Shown piece after piece: positions 1 to 8,783 of a stretch of DNA of 64,000 nucleotides; positions within the stretch are counted from its first letter, which is position 1, and every line of letters begins with the position of its first letter. The position numbers and the translations under genes are program-made. Under the pieces are notes generated by a model. That model worked only from the letters and a program-made list of their open reading frames with translations, ran no database searches and was not told where the DNA came from. Origin of the DNA: Streptantibioticus parmotrematis (GTDB taxonomy: Bacteria > Actinomycetota > Actinomycetes > Streptomycetales > Streptomycetaceae); NCBI RefSeq assembly GCF_019890615.1, contig NZ_JAINVZ010000003.1, positions 429,299 through 493,298 of the forward strand, in the 5' to 3' direction.

Positions 1-2
1 AC

Positions 3-998
3 GTGCTCGCCGCGGTGGCCTCGGTGCGCGCGCAACTCCTGCCCGCCGCCGAGACGTTGCTCGTGGTGGACCACAACCCGGCGCTGCTGTCCCGGCTGAC
101 CGCGCACTACGCGTCGGACGCGGACGTGAACGTGCTGGCCAACGCGGGCGTGCGGGGCCTGTCCGCGGGCCGCAACACGGGCATCGCGGCCTCCCGCGGC
201 GAGGTGGTCGCGTTCCTCGACGACGACGCGGTCGCCGAGCCGGACTGGCTGGAGCGCTTCGCCGACGCCTACCGCGACCCGCGGGTGATGGCGGTCGGCG
301 GCCGGACCCTGCCGCGATGGGACTCCGGGCGACGCCCCGCGTGGTTCCCGCGCGAGTTCGACTGGGTCGTCGGCTGCGCCTACCTGGGCCTGCCCGAGGG
401 CCGCGCCGAGGTGCGCAACGTGCTGGGCGGCAACGCCTCGTTCCGCCGTGCCGCCTTCGACGCGGTCGGCGGCTTCGCGACCGGCATCGGCCGGGACGGC
501 GACCGCAGGCCGCTGGGGTGCGAGGAGACGGAGCTGTGCATCCGGCTGCGGCACGCCCTGCCGGACGCGGTGCTGCTGCTGGAGAACCGGGCGGTGATCC
601 ACCACCGGGTGCCGGCGGCCCGCCAGCGGTTCGGCTACTTCAGGACCCGCTGCTACGCCGAGGGGCTGTCGAAGGCGCTGGTCACCGCAAGCGTCGGCGC
701 GCGCGACGGGCTGGCCAGCGAACGCCGGTACACCACACGGGTGTTGCCCGCGGGGGCGCTGCGCGGGGTGCGGGACGCGCTGCTCGGGCGCCGGGGCGGC
801 GCGGGGAGGACGGCGGCCATCGTGGCGGGCCTGGCGACGACCGCCGCCGGGTACGCGGTCGGCCGTCTGCGCTCGCGCGGCACCGCGACACCGTTCACGA
901 TCTCGGCCACCGTCGCCTCCGGGAGCGTCCCGGAGCCGGTGCCCGTACCGGAGGCCGTGCCCGAATCCCTTCCCGCGCCGGGAGAGGTGGTTGCGTGA
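3..998 (+). CDS. Family 2 glycosyltransferase, 5' end outside window
   Basis: Transfers a sugar from a nucleotide-sugar donor to a growing surface glycan on the cytoplasmic side. The GT-A fold core is clear: the stretch GRNTGIAASRGE (about residues 56-67 of the visible part) leads into FLDDDA, whose Asp residues 73-75 are the metal/nucleotide-binding DXD motif. LGGNASFRR (141-149) and the acceptor-side EETEL (174-178) follow. The usual N-terminal beta strand (V-S-V-V-I type) is missing, so the true start lies upstream and the GTG at base 3 is internal. The C-terminus has one hydrophobic stretch (about 270-290) and a Pro/Val/Glu-rich tail. The stop overlaps the next start by 4 bp (GTGA), so this is the first visible gene of an at least three-gene polysaccharide operon. 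The donor and acceptor cannot be predicted. Confidence 0.85.
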   Translation: MLAAVASVRAQLLPAAETLLVVDHNPALLSRLTAHYASDADVNVLANAGVRGLSAGRNTGIAASRGEVVAFLDDDAVAEPDWLERFADAYRDPRVMAVGGRTLPRWDSGRRPAWFPREFDWVVGCAYLGLPEGRAEVRNVLGGNASFRRAAFDAVGGFATGIGRDGDRRPLGCEETELCIRLRHALPDAVLLLENRAVIHHRVPAARQRFGYFRTRCYAEGLSKALVTASVGARDGLASERRYTTRVLPAGALRGVRDALLGRRGGAGRTAAIVAGLATTAAGYAVGRLRSRGTATPFTISATVASGSVPEPVPVPEAVPESLPAPGEVVA

Positions 999-1822
999 AT
1001 CGCGCGACGGGGGACGGCGACGGGCCGGCCGTGCCGATCCTGATGTACCACGCGGTCTCCGACGACCCGGCACGGGCCGCGCTGGGTCTGTCGGTGACCC
1101 CGGGCGCGTTCGCCGAGCAGATGGACGTGCTGGCGGCACGCGGCCGGACCCCGCTCAGCACGCGGGAGCTGGCGCAGCGGTGGCGGCTGGGCCGTCCGCT
1201 GCCCGCCCGGCCGGTGCTGATCACCTTCGACGACGGCTACGAGGGCGTGCACCGGCACGCCCTGCCGGTGCTGAGGGCGCACGGCTTCGCGGCGACCCTC
1301 TTCGTGACGACCGGCTGGCTGCGCGGCCGGGCCCTGCCGGACCTGGCGGGGTCGGCGCCGGACCGCACGCTCGGCTGGGACCAGGTGCGCGAACTGGCCG
1401 CCGCGGGCGTGGAGATCGGCGGCCACAGCCACAGCCATCCGCAGCTCGACCAGCTCGGCGACGAGGCGCTCTGGTTCGAGGTGCTGCGCTGCAAGGAGAT
1501 CCTCGCGGAGGAACTCGGCACTCCCCCGGTGTCGTTCGCGTATCCGTACGGCTACTCCAGCCGCCGGGTACGGCGTACGGTACGGGGCGCGTACGCGATC
1601 TCGCTCGCGGTCGGCAACGACCTGGCCCGGCGCGGGCAGGGCCCGTACGCGCTGCGACGGGTGACCGTGCGCCGGGGCACGGACACCGAGGAGTTCGAAC
1701 GGTTGCTCGACGGCCGGGCGATCGGCCGGAACTTCGCCAAGGACCGGCTGCTGACCAGGGGTTACGCGATGGTGCGCGGATCCCGCCGAGCCCTGCGGAA
1801 GGTGTCACGAGCTCGTGTCTGA
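995..1822 (+). CDS. Polysaccharide deacetylase (NodB/CE4 family)
   Basis: Likely removes N- or O-acetyl groups from a surface polysaccharide. CE4 motifs are present: motif 1 TFDDGY (residues 77-82, catalytic base and first metal Asp), motif 2 HSHSHP (144-149, metal-binding His pair) and FAYPYG (181-186, active-site groove). At 275 residues it is a single catalytic domain with no signal peptide or membrane segment, which is unusual for an enzyme acting outside; it may act on intracellular intermediates or be a lipid-linked glycan deacetylase. The GTG start at 995 is chosen because it overlaps the preceding stop as GTGA. The 3' end overlaps the flippase fusion gene by 8 bp, so the three genes are tightly coupled. 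Confidence 0.85.
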   Translation: MNRATGDGDGPAVPILMYHAVSDDPARAALGLSVTPGAFAEQMDVLAARGRTPLSTRELAQRWRLGRPLPARPVLITFDDGYEGVHRHALPVLRAHGFAATLFVTTGWLRGRALPDLAGSAPDRTLGWDQVRELAAAGVEIGGHSHSHPQLDQLGDEALWFEVLRCKEILAEELGTPPVSFAYPYGYSSRRVRRTVRGAYAISLAVGNDLARRGQGPYALRRVTVRRGTDTEEFERLLDGRAIGRNFAKDRLLTRGYAMVRGSRRALRKVSRARV

Positions 1823-4800
1823 AACGACCACCACCACCTCGCAGCCGTCGCCGGCGGCGGTCCCGGGCGAACCGGCCGGGCGGCGGCCCCGGTTGAGGCT
1901 CCCGGGGCGGCGCGCGGACGCCGCGAGCGGCGCGGGCGGCCGGCACGGTGCGCGGGGCGGTGGCCGCGGCGGCGGGCGGGACCCGCTGCTGCGCAACGCG
2001 TACGCGCTGATGCTCAACACCGGTGTCTCGGCGGTGCTGGGGCTCGGCTACTGGCTGGTCGCGGCCCGCTACTACTCGCCGGAGGCGGTCGGCCAGGGCT
2101 CGGCGGCGATCGCGGCGATGAAGTTCCTGGCCGGGATCACGGCGGTGACGCTGACCGGTGCGCTGGCCCGGTTCATCCCGGTCTCCGGGCGGCGCACCGG
2201 GCGGATGGTGGCGACGACCTACCTGGCCAGTTCGGCCGTGGTGGCGCTGGCCGCCATGGTCTTCCTGCTCACGCTGCGGCTGTGGGGGCCCTCGTACCAC
2301 TTCCTGCACGGGCCGCTGCCGGGGCTGGCGTTCGTCGGCTCGGTGGTCGCCTGGTCGGTGATGACGCTCCAGGACGGGGTGCTCACCGGACTGCGCAGCG
2401 CGGTGTGGGTGCCGGTGGGCAACACGGTGTTCTCCACCGGCAAGCTGGTGCTGCTGGTGGTGCTGGCCACGACGGTCCCGGTGACCGGTGTGTTCGTCTC
2501 GTGGGTGGCGGCCGTCGCGCTGTCGGTGCTGCCGCTGGGCTGGCTGGTCTTCCGGCGGCTGGTGCCGCGTCACGTGGCGGCGACCGAGGGACGGGCGCAG
2601 CCGCCGACCCGACGGGAGATCGGCCGGTTCCTCGCCGGGGACTACACCGGGTCGCTCTTCTCGCTGGCCGTGGTCTACCTGGTGCCGGTGATCGTGGCCT
2701 CGCAGATCAGTTCCCGGCAGAACGCGTACTTCTACATCACCTCGACCATCGGCAGCACGGTCGACCTGCTGGCCATCAACATGGGCGCCTCGCTCACCGT
2801 GGAGGGCGCCCACGACCCGTCGCGGATCGCGGACAACCTGCGGGCGGCGCTGCGCCGGATGGCCCGCATCATGATCCCGATCTGCATGTTCCTCGCGGTC
2901 TTCGCGCCGTACGTGCTGCGGGTGTTCGGGCCCGGCTACGCGTCGCAGGGCGCGCCGCTGCTGCGGTTCATGGTGACCGCGACGCTGACCCGGGTGCTGT
3001 TCGAGGCGTACTTCGGGGTGCTGCGCGCGCAGAGCAGGACGTCGCTGGTGGCGCTGTTGCAGGGCGCGTTGTGCGTGCTGGTGCTGGGCTCGACGCTGGC
3101 GCTGCTGCGGCCGCTGGGGATCGTCGGCGCGGGCGTGGCCGAGTTGTGCAGCCAGTGCGTGATCGCGGCGATCGCGTGCGTGGGGCTTGTGCGGATACTC
3201 CGGGCGTCGCCCGCCGCGAAGGAACGCGAACAGGCTGCTGAAGAGGGCGAGTTGGCGGCGCCCGAGGTGAGGACCGACGACACGCTGGTACTGGGCACCG
3301 GTCGGGCGCGCTCCGGGATCGACCAGGACACGCTGGCGCTGGGCGTGCGGCTCGACTTCGAACACCAGGAACGGCGCCCCTACGTACCGGCCGAGGCGGG
3401 CGCGGAGCGGGCCGCCGCGCCCGCGACCCCGAACGGAACAAGGGAGCCGAAGCCACCGAAGGAGCCCAAGCCCCGGGTGCCGCTGCGGGCGTGGCTGCCG
3501 GAGGCGGGCGGCTGGGCGGTGCTGCTGGCGGCGCTCGCGCTGTACTGGCTGCCGCTGCGCGGGATGGACGACGCCTCGCTGGACCGGATGAACGGCCTGG
3601 GCCTGATCTCCGTCCTGCCGCACGCGACGCTCGCGGGCGCGGCGCTGCTGGTGGTCGCGTTCTGCTGGGGTCTGGGCCTGCGTACACCGCGCCGGTGGCT
3701 GCTGCTGGCGGCGCTGCTGGCCACCGTGGTCTCGCTGCACGCGGTGCCCGCGCTGCTGGAGGCGCAGCCGAGGTTCGCGACCGCCTGGCAGCACGCGGGC
3801 TTCGTCGAGTACATCGACCGCACCGGGCAGACCCGGCCGTACCTGGACGCCCGCTGGTCGTGGCCGGGGTTCTTCGCGGGCGTCGCGCTGGTGACGAAGG
3901 CGTGCGGGATCACCGACCTGACGCAGGTGCTGCGCTGGTGGCCGCTGGCGGTCGAACTCCTCTACCTGGCGCCGCTGATGCTGCTGCTGCGGGCGGTGCG
4001 GGCGAGCTGGCGGGCGAAGTGGTGCGCGGCGTGGCTGTTCGTGCTGTGCGGCTGGGTCGGGCAGGACTACTTCTCGCCGCAGTCCCTCAACGTCTTCTTC
4101 TACCTGGTCTTCGTGGCCGTGCTGCTGGTGTGGTTCCGCTCGCCGTCCGGCGACCCGGGCGGCAGGCGGCTGCCCGGCGAGGAGCCGGTGCCCGCGATCG
4201 GGCGCGAGGAGCGCGGGGTGCTGCTGGGCGTGCTGCTGGCGGTGTTCGTCGCGTCGGTGGTCAGCCATCAGCTCACGCCGTTCGTGATGCTGGGCGTGGT
4301 GGCCTCGCTGGTGATCTGGAAGCGTTGCGCGCTGCGCGGACTGCCGCTGCTGTGCGGGGTGCTGGTGACCGGCTGGGTGGGCTTCCTCGGCGAGGCGTAC
4401 TGGTCCGGGCACTTCAACGAGCTGTTCGGCGGCCTGGGTTCGCTGGGTGGCAACGTCACCTCCAGCGTCTCCGGCCGCATCAAGGGCGGCGACGACCTGC
4501 ACCACGTCGTGCTGTACGCGCGGGTGCTGCTGGCCGCCGGGACGCTGGCGCTGGGCGGGTTCGGCTGGCTGCGCAGGCGGCGGGTGGGCATCGGCGACCG
4601 GTCGCTCCTGATCCTGTCGCTGGTGCCGTTCCTCGGCTTCGGGATGCAGTCGTACGGCGGCGAGATGGCGCTGCGGGTCTTCCTGTTCGCCTCGCCCGGC
4701 GCGGCGGTGCTGGCCGCGTTCGCGTTCTTCCCCCGGGTGCCCGCGGCGTCCGGCAGGCCGTGGCTGGGCACGCTGGCCGCGCTGGTGGCGGGGCAGGTGC

Positions 4801-5483
4801 TGATCTTCGGCTTCCTGCTGGCGCGTTGGGGCAACGAGGGCTTCGAGCGGGTGCGCTCCGGCGAGGTCGCGGCGATGGACTGGGTCTACGGCCACGACGC
4901 GCCGACCGCGCGGGTGCTGTGGCCGACGGAGGACACGGTCGACGACGTGACGCCCAACCTGCCGTGGAGCGCCAGGGACATGGACAAGGTGGTCTACCGC
5001 GGGGTGCTCGCCCCGGTGGACCCGGCGCGGGTGACCGGGCTGGTGCAGGACCTGCGCGCCTCGGGCCCGCAGTCGTACCTGATGATCACGACCGGCACGG
5101 CGCAGTACCTCGTGCAGAACGCGGGCTATCCGGCCGACTGGCAACGTGAGGTGGTGGGCGCGCTCGCCGCCGATCCCCAGGTGCGCGAGGTGATGTCGAA
5201 CAGGGACGCGGCCGTCTTCGCGATGGCGACGCCACCGGCGGGCGCGGTGCCGCAGCCCGCGATCGGCGGGATCGGTCCCGTGGTGACCTGGACGCCGTGG
5301 ACGGTGGTCGGCGCGGTGGCGGGCGTGCTGCTGGCGCTGGTGCTGGCGGCGCGCGAGGTGGCCCGGGTGCTGGTGCCCGCGCGGCGGCGGATGCGGGCGA
5401 TGTCGGTGTCGTTCCGGGTGTCGCTGGTGCTGCTCGCGGTGTTCCTGGCGGCGCTGGCGGACCGGTTCGTGACGCTGAGCTGA
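1815..5483 (+). CDS. Wzx-like flippase fused to GT-C-like polytopic membrane protein
   Basis: A 1222-residue protein in two membrane modules. Residues about 55-465 look like a polysaccharide/O-antigen flippase (MATE-type Wzx): a run of hydrophobic helices starting LLRNAYALMLNTGVSAVLG and containing FGPGYASQGAPLLRFM, typical of that family. A charged, Ala/Pro-rich linker (about 465-560) connects to a second polytopic module (about 565-1050) that resembles GT-C glycosyltransferases or polymerases. This module has hydrophilic loops near WSWPGFFAG and YFSPQSLN, then a soluble segment (about 1030-1135) and two final helices. Together with the GT2 and deacetylase it suggests export and lipid-linked assembly of an extracellular glycan. 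The GTG at 1815 overlaps the deacetylase gene by 8 bp. The flippase half is fairly sure; calling the C-terminal half GT-C is inference from topology only. Confidence 0.7.
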   Translation: MSETTTTTSQPSPAAVPGEPAGRRPRLRLPGRRADAASGAGGRHGARGGGRGGGRDPLLRNAYALMLNTGVSAVLGLGYWLVAARYYSPEAVGQGSAAIAAMKFLAGITAVTLTGALARFIPVSGRRTGRMVATTYLASSAVVALAAMVFLLTLRLWGPSYHFLHGPLPGLAFVGSVVAWSVMTLQDGVLTGLRSAVWVPVGNTVFSTGKLVLLVVLATTVPVTGVFVSWVAAVALSVLPLGWLVFRRLVPRHVAATEGRAQPPTRREIGRFLAGDYTGSLFSLAVVYLVPVIVASQISSRQNAYFYITSTIGSTVDLLAINMGASLTVEGAHDPSRIADNLRAALRRMARIMIPICMFLAVFAPYVLRVFGPGYASQGAPLLRFMVTATLTRVLFEAYFGVLRAQSRTSLVALLQGALCVLVLGSTLALLRPLGIVGAGVAELCSQCVIAAIACVGLVRILRASPAAKEREQAAEEGELAAPEVRTDDTLVLGTGRARSGIDQDTLALGVRLDFEHQERRPYVPAEAGAERAAAPATPNGTREPKPPKEPKPRVPLRAWLPEAGGWAVLLAALALYWLPLRGMDDASLDRMNGLGLISVLPHATLAGAALLVVAFCWGLGLRTPRRWLLLAALLATVVSLHAVPALLEAQPRFATAWQHAGFVEYIDRTGQTRPYLDARWSWPGFFAGVALVTKACGITDLTQVLRWWPLAVELLYLAPLMLLLRAVRASWRAKWCAAWLFVLCGWVGQDYFSPQSLNVFFYLVFVAVLLVWFRSPSGDPGGRRLPGEEPVPAIGREERGVLLGVLLAVFVASVVSHQLTPFVMLGVVASLVIWKRCALRGLPLLCGVLVTGWVGFLGEAYWSGHFNELFGGLGSLGGNVTSSVSGRIKGGDDLHHVVLYARVLLAAGTLALGGFGWLRRRRVGIGDRSLLILSLVPFLGFGMQSYGGEMALRVFLFASPGAAVLAAFAFFPRVPAASGRPWLGTLAALVAGQVLIFGFLLARWGNEGFERVRSGEVAAMDWVYGHDAPTARVLWPTEDTVDDVTPNLPWSARDMDKVVYRGVLAPVDPARVTGLVQDLRASGPQSYLMITTGTAQYLVQNAGYPADWQREVVGALAADPQVREVMSNRDAAVFAMATPPAGAVPQPAIGGIGPVVTWTPWTVVGAVAGVLLALVLAAREVARVLVPARRRMRAMSVSFRVSLVLLAVFLAALADRFVTLS

Positions 5484-5510
5484 GCGCCCCGGCCGCCGTG
5501 GGGTGGGTGA

Positions 5511-6929
5511 TCAGGCGCCGGACGGGAGCCAGTTGACGCCGTACGCGGCCAGAGTGACCGTCGTGCCGCCGACGCGCGCGGTCAGTTGGTGGCCGGTGGT
5601 GTTGACGGCGACGGTCGCGGTGCGGCCGGCGAGCGCCCGGACGCCCGGGGTGTCCACGGTGACCGGGCGCGCGGGGGCGCCGGGCGGGAAGGCGGCGGCG
5701 AAGCGGCGCAGCAGGGTGAGCATGGGCTGCGCGGCGCCGCCGTCCGGGTCGCCCGCGGTGGCGTTCCACAGGCAGCCGGGGCAGTCGCCGTCGCGGGTCT
5801 CGGGGTTCCAGTAGAAGGCGGCCGCCGCCCCGCCCTCGACGAGTTCCATCATCGCGGCGGCCTGTGCGGCCAGCAGCCGGTCGGCGGGCCAGGAGGCGTC
5901 GTCCGGCTTGACGTACCACTCGGCCCACCACACCGGCAGCCCGCCGCCGACCCGCCGCAGCCAGTCGCCGACCGCGGCGAACTTCTCCGTCGCGGTGAAC
6001 GGATCGGGGTCGAGGGCGCCGTCGTGCGTGGTGCTGGCGCCGTCGACGACCAGGAAGTCGGCGCCCTCCTTGTGCGCGAGCCAGTAGTCGAGCGCGTCCA
6101 CCACCCGCTGGTCGAGGCTGCCCCAGGCTCCGCGTACGGAGGAGGCGTCGGTCCTCTGGCCGGGTGCGACGCTGTCCATGTCCAGATAGGGACCGCCCAC
6201 CAGATCATGCGGGGCGACCTTCTTGATCGCCTCGTAGACCAGGTTGTAGAGCCGGGTGTAGTCCTGGTAGTCCCAGCGGTCGGCGCCCTCGTCCCAGAAC
6301 CCCTTGAACTCGTTCCACACCAGGAAGTGCGTGACGTCCGGGTAGCGGCGGGCGACCTTGGCGGCGAGCGCGGCGAAGTCCGCGTAGTGCGCGGGGTCGG
6401 GGGCCTGCTCCAGCTTCGACCAGTCGGTGGTGCCGGGTCTGCCGCCCTTCATCCAGTCCGGGGCGCAGCACAGCGTGAGCACGGGCACCCCGCCGGTCGC
6501 GCGGATCAGGGCGATGCGGCTGTCGAGGTTGGTGAAGTCGTAGGCCCCGGGCGCCGGTTCGGGGTTGTCGGCGCCCCAGCCCATGATCGCCTGGTCCTGC
6601 GGAAGCGGCTGGGCGGCGAGGGCACGGGCGGCGGTGCGGTCGGCCGCGGTGGTGCCGTCGTCGGCGCTGAACTGGGTGTGGGTGAACCCGAACCCGAGGT
6701 CCGCGCTGGGCGGGCCCGGGGTACCGGGGGTGCCGAAGACGCCGGGGGCCGGGGTGCCGTGGGTGACCTCGACGTCACCGTGCCCGCCGGGGAGCCCGAA
6801 GACGGCGAGCAGCGTGCCGAGGCACAGCAGGCAGGCGACGAACACGGCGGACGCCACCAGGACCCGGCGACGGTCCGGCCCGGGCCGACCGGTGCGCGGG
6901 CCCTCATGACGCGCGATCACGCTCCGCAC
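5511..6929 (-). CDS. Membrane-anchored clan-A glycoside hydrolase (GH39-like)
   Basis: Predicted to hydrolyse a beta-linked polysaccharide at the cell surface. A single N-terminal membrane segment (about residues 23-44) preceded by Arg residues suggests an anchor or uncleaved signal. The TIM-barrel shows LVWNEFKGFW (acid/base Glu about 207, after Asn, the clan GH-A signature) and PVWWAEWYV (nucleophile Glu about 337). The C-terminal 60-70 residues look like the small beta domain found in GH39/GH30-type enzymes. The gene converges on the flippase fusion with only 27 bp between stops, so it probably belongs functionally to the polysaccharide cluster, for example in trimming or turnover of the product. 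The GTG at 6929 is the first in-frame start; an internal GTG three codons later is an alternative. Substrate is unknown. Confidence 0.75.
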   Translation of the reverse strand: MRSVIARHEGPRTGRPGPDRRRVLVASAVFVACLLCLGTLLAVFGLPGGHGDVEVTHGTPAPGVFGTPGTPGPPSADLGFGFTHTQFSADDGTTAADRTAARALAAQPLPQDQAIMGWGADNPEPAPGAYDFTNLDSRIALIRATGGVPVLTLCCAPDWMKGGRPGTTDWSKLEQAPDPAHYADFAALAAKVARRYPDVTHFLVWNEFKGFWDEGADRWDYQDYTRLYNLVYEAIKKVAPHDLVGGPYLDMDSVAPGQRTDASSVRGAWGSLDQRVVDALDYWLAHKEGADFLVVDGASTTHDGALDPDPFTATEKFAAVGDWLRRVGGGLPVWWAEWYVKPDDASWPADRLLAAQAAAMMELVEGGAAAAFYWNPETRDGDCPGCLWNATAGDPDGGAAQPMLTLLRRFAAAFPPGAPARPVTVDTPGVRALAGRTATVAVNTTGHQLTARVGGTTVTLAAYGVNWLPSGA

Positions 6930-7101
6930 TCTAGGGGCGGACGACGCCCGGAACCGGCGCTTTCGGGGTACTCCCAGGAAGGGCCGGGGGTGCGCCGGGC
7001 GCCCGGCGCGGGCGCGCGATCAGCCCGGCCCGCCCGCTCGGAACGGGCGTCGACGCGTGCCCGCCCGGCTCAGGACGGGCGTCAGCCCGCGCCCCCTGCC
7101 C

Positions 7102-7125
7102 TGAGCGCGCGCCGACTCGCGCTCA
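7102..7125 (-). terminator. Weak hairpin downstream of the GntR gene
   Basis: An 8-bp perfect stem (TGAGCGCG/CGCGCTCA) with an 8-nt loop lies 19 nt past the stop of the GntR regulator. There is no T-run, as is usual in this GC-rich DNA. The rest of 6930-7143 shows only G/C-rich imperfect repeats and no credible gene. Confidence 0.4.
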
Positions 7126-7143
7126 CCCACCCCGGAGCCGGCG

Positions 7144-7530
7144 TCAGCCCGTGCTCTCCCGTTCGTACCGCGCGCGCAACGCCTCCTCGATGGCGGTGAG
7201 CGCGTCCGCGCGGCTCAGGCCGAGGCGGTGGGCCTGCGTGGCGTAGGCCTCGGCGGCCTGCGCCGCGTGGCGGTGGGCGGCGTCGCCCGCGGCGGCGACG
7301 AACGTGCCGTGTCTGCCGCGGGTCTCGATCACGCCGTCCGCCTCCAGCGCGCGGTACGCCTTGGCCACGGTGTTGGCGGCGAGGCCGAGTTCGGCGGCGA
7401 GGCCGCGTACCGTCGGCATCCGGTGGCCCACCGGCAGCTCGCCCGCCCGGGCGCCCTCGGCGACCTGGCGCCGCAGTTGCTCGAAGGGCGCGACGGACGA
7501 CTCCGTGTCGACGGTGATGCGCAGGCTCAC
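7144..7530 (-). CDS. GntR-family (YtrA-type) transcriptional regulator
   Basis: A 128-residue DNA-binding repressor. Its winged helix-turn-helix spans about residues 12-80 (TVRGLAAELGLAANTVAKAY recognition region, then the wing TRGRHGTF). The short C-terminal helical tail of about 45 residues is typical of the YtrA subfamily, which lacks a large ligand-binding domain. YtrA-type regulators usually sit with ABC transporter genes; here the partner is instead the upstream methyltransferase-NUDIX gene, whose stop overlaps this GTG start by 4 bp (GTGA). It is therefore probably co-transcribed with and may control that gene. Ligand unknown. Confidence 0.88.
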   Translation of the reverse strand: MSLRITVDTESSVAPFEQLRRQVAEGARAGELPVGHRMPTVRGLAAELGLAANTVAKAYRALEADGVIETRGRHGTFVAAAGDAAHRHAAQAAEAYATQAHRLGLSRADALTAIEEALRARYERESTG

Positions 7531-8714
7531 GTGCGGTCTCCCGCTGGCTCGGCGGACGGTGGCTCGGCGGACGGTATGCCGTGATCATTGTGCGGCAGGG
7601 CGACCGCCCGGCCGGGACCTTCGGGGTCGTGGGCGATCGAGTCGCCCGGGCGGTGCCAGTGCAGGACGAAGCGGTCACCGGCGCGGTACGCGTCGAGGCC
7701 CGCCCTGCAGTACGCCACCATGTCGTCCGGCAGGGCGTCGAGCCGGTGCCAGCCGACGCCGGAGCACTTGTCCGGTTCGCGGTTGACCGGCTCGCCCCGC
7801 CAGTCGCGCGCCTCGAAGAACCAGCCGGTGCGCGGCGCGCCGTCCGGCGCCTTGTGCTGCATGACCAGGGCGACCCGGATCGCCGCCGGGTCGATGACGA
7901 CGCCCACCTCCTCGTACGCCTCGCGGATCATCGCCTCCCGGACGTCCTCGCCGTCCTCGACGTGTCCACTGGGCGCGTTGAGCAGTCCGTCCGCGTACCC
8001 GGTGCCGGATCTGCGGGCGAGCAGCACCTCGTCGCCGCGCCGCAGGATGAGGTGGACGTCCACGATCTCGGTGTGGCGGCGGGGCGGCGCCGGTGCCGAC
8101 GGGTGGACGACGGCGACGTACCGCTCGTCGTGGACCGGGCGGCCCCACAACGCGCTGTCGTGGCCGAGCTGTTCGATGTGCGTACGGCCGCCGAGCGGGG
8201 CGGTCAGTGCGGCGAGGTCGTCGGTGGCGAGGCCCACCGGATCGCTCTCGCCCCAGCGCCCCTCGACCAGCACCAGCCGCCCGCCCCGGCGCAGCAGCCG
8301 GGCCCAGCGGCGCAGCGCCGCCGCCGGATCGGGCAGCGCCCACAGCACGTGGCGCACCAGCACCACGTCGAACGCGCCCTCGGCCAGCGGCGGCCGGGCG
8401 GCGTCGCCGAGCAGGACCCGGGCGCCGGTGCCGGCCAGCTTGGCGGCGGCCCGGGCGGCCATGGGCGCCGAGCGGTCGACCGCGACGACCCGGTGTCCGT
8501 CCCGCGCGGCGAGCAGGGCGAGGCTGCCGGTGCCGCAGCCCAGGTCGAGCACGGCGCAGGGCGCCTCGGGCAGCCAGCGCCGCAGCCGCCGCGCCCAGGC
8601 GTCCCGGACCGCCGGATCGCGCAGTCCGTGATCCGGCTCGTCGTCGAAGGCGTCCGCCGCCGCGTCCCAGAAGGAGGCGTCCGCGGTGGGCGGGTCACCA
8701 CTGTCCGCAGTCAT
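7527..8714 (-). CDS. Bifunctional SAM-dependent methyltransferase / NUDIX hydrolase
   Basis: Two catalytic domains in one 395-residue chain. The N-terminal class I methyltransferase carries the SAM-binding DLGCGTG (residues 57-63) and the acidic end of strand 2 (AVD, Asp 80). The C-terminal NUDIX domain (about 215-360) has a complete Nudix box from Gly 250 (GHVEDGE) to REAYEEVGV (264-272). It would methylate a small molecule and hydrolyse a nucleoside-diphosphate-linked substrate; neither substrate is evident. I chose ATG 8714 because the longer reading frame adds only 16 atypical residues before the methyltransferase fold. Its stop overlaps the GntR start, so the two form an operon. I recall this two-domain architecture as existing in other Streptomyces. 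Confidence 0.85.
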   Translation of the reverse strand: MTADSGDPPTADASFWDAAADAFDDEPDHGLRDPAVRDAWARRLRRWLPEAPCAVLDLGCGTGSLALLAARDGHRVVAVDRSAPMAARAAAKLAGTGARVLLGDAARPPLAEGAFDVVLVRHVLWALPDPAAALRRWARLLRRGGRLVLVEGRWGESDPVGLATDDLAALTAPLGGRTHIEQLGHDSALWGRPVHDERYVAVVHPSAPAPPRRHTEIVDVHLILRRGDEVLLARRSGTGYADGLLNAPSGHVEDGEDVREAMIREAYEEVGVVIDPAAIRVALVMQHKAPDGAPRTGWFFEARDWRGEPVNREPDKCSGVGWHRLDALPDDMVAYCRAGLDAYRAGDRFVLHWHRPGDSIAHDPEGPGRAVALPHNDHGIPSAEPPSAEPAGDRT

Positions 8715-8783
8715 GATCCGATCCTCGCACCCACCACTGACAATCGCCCCGCGACCGCTCACGGCGGCTGTGGCGGGGGTCGT

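Noticed and set aside
1221..5144. Very long open frame on the minus strand opposite the flippase fusion
   Set aside because: The translation is rich in Arg, His, Gln and Pro without domains, the signature of a GC-rich antisense frame; the plus-strand gene has clear motifs.
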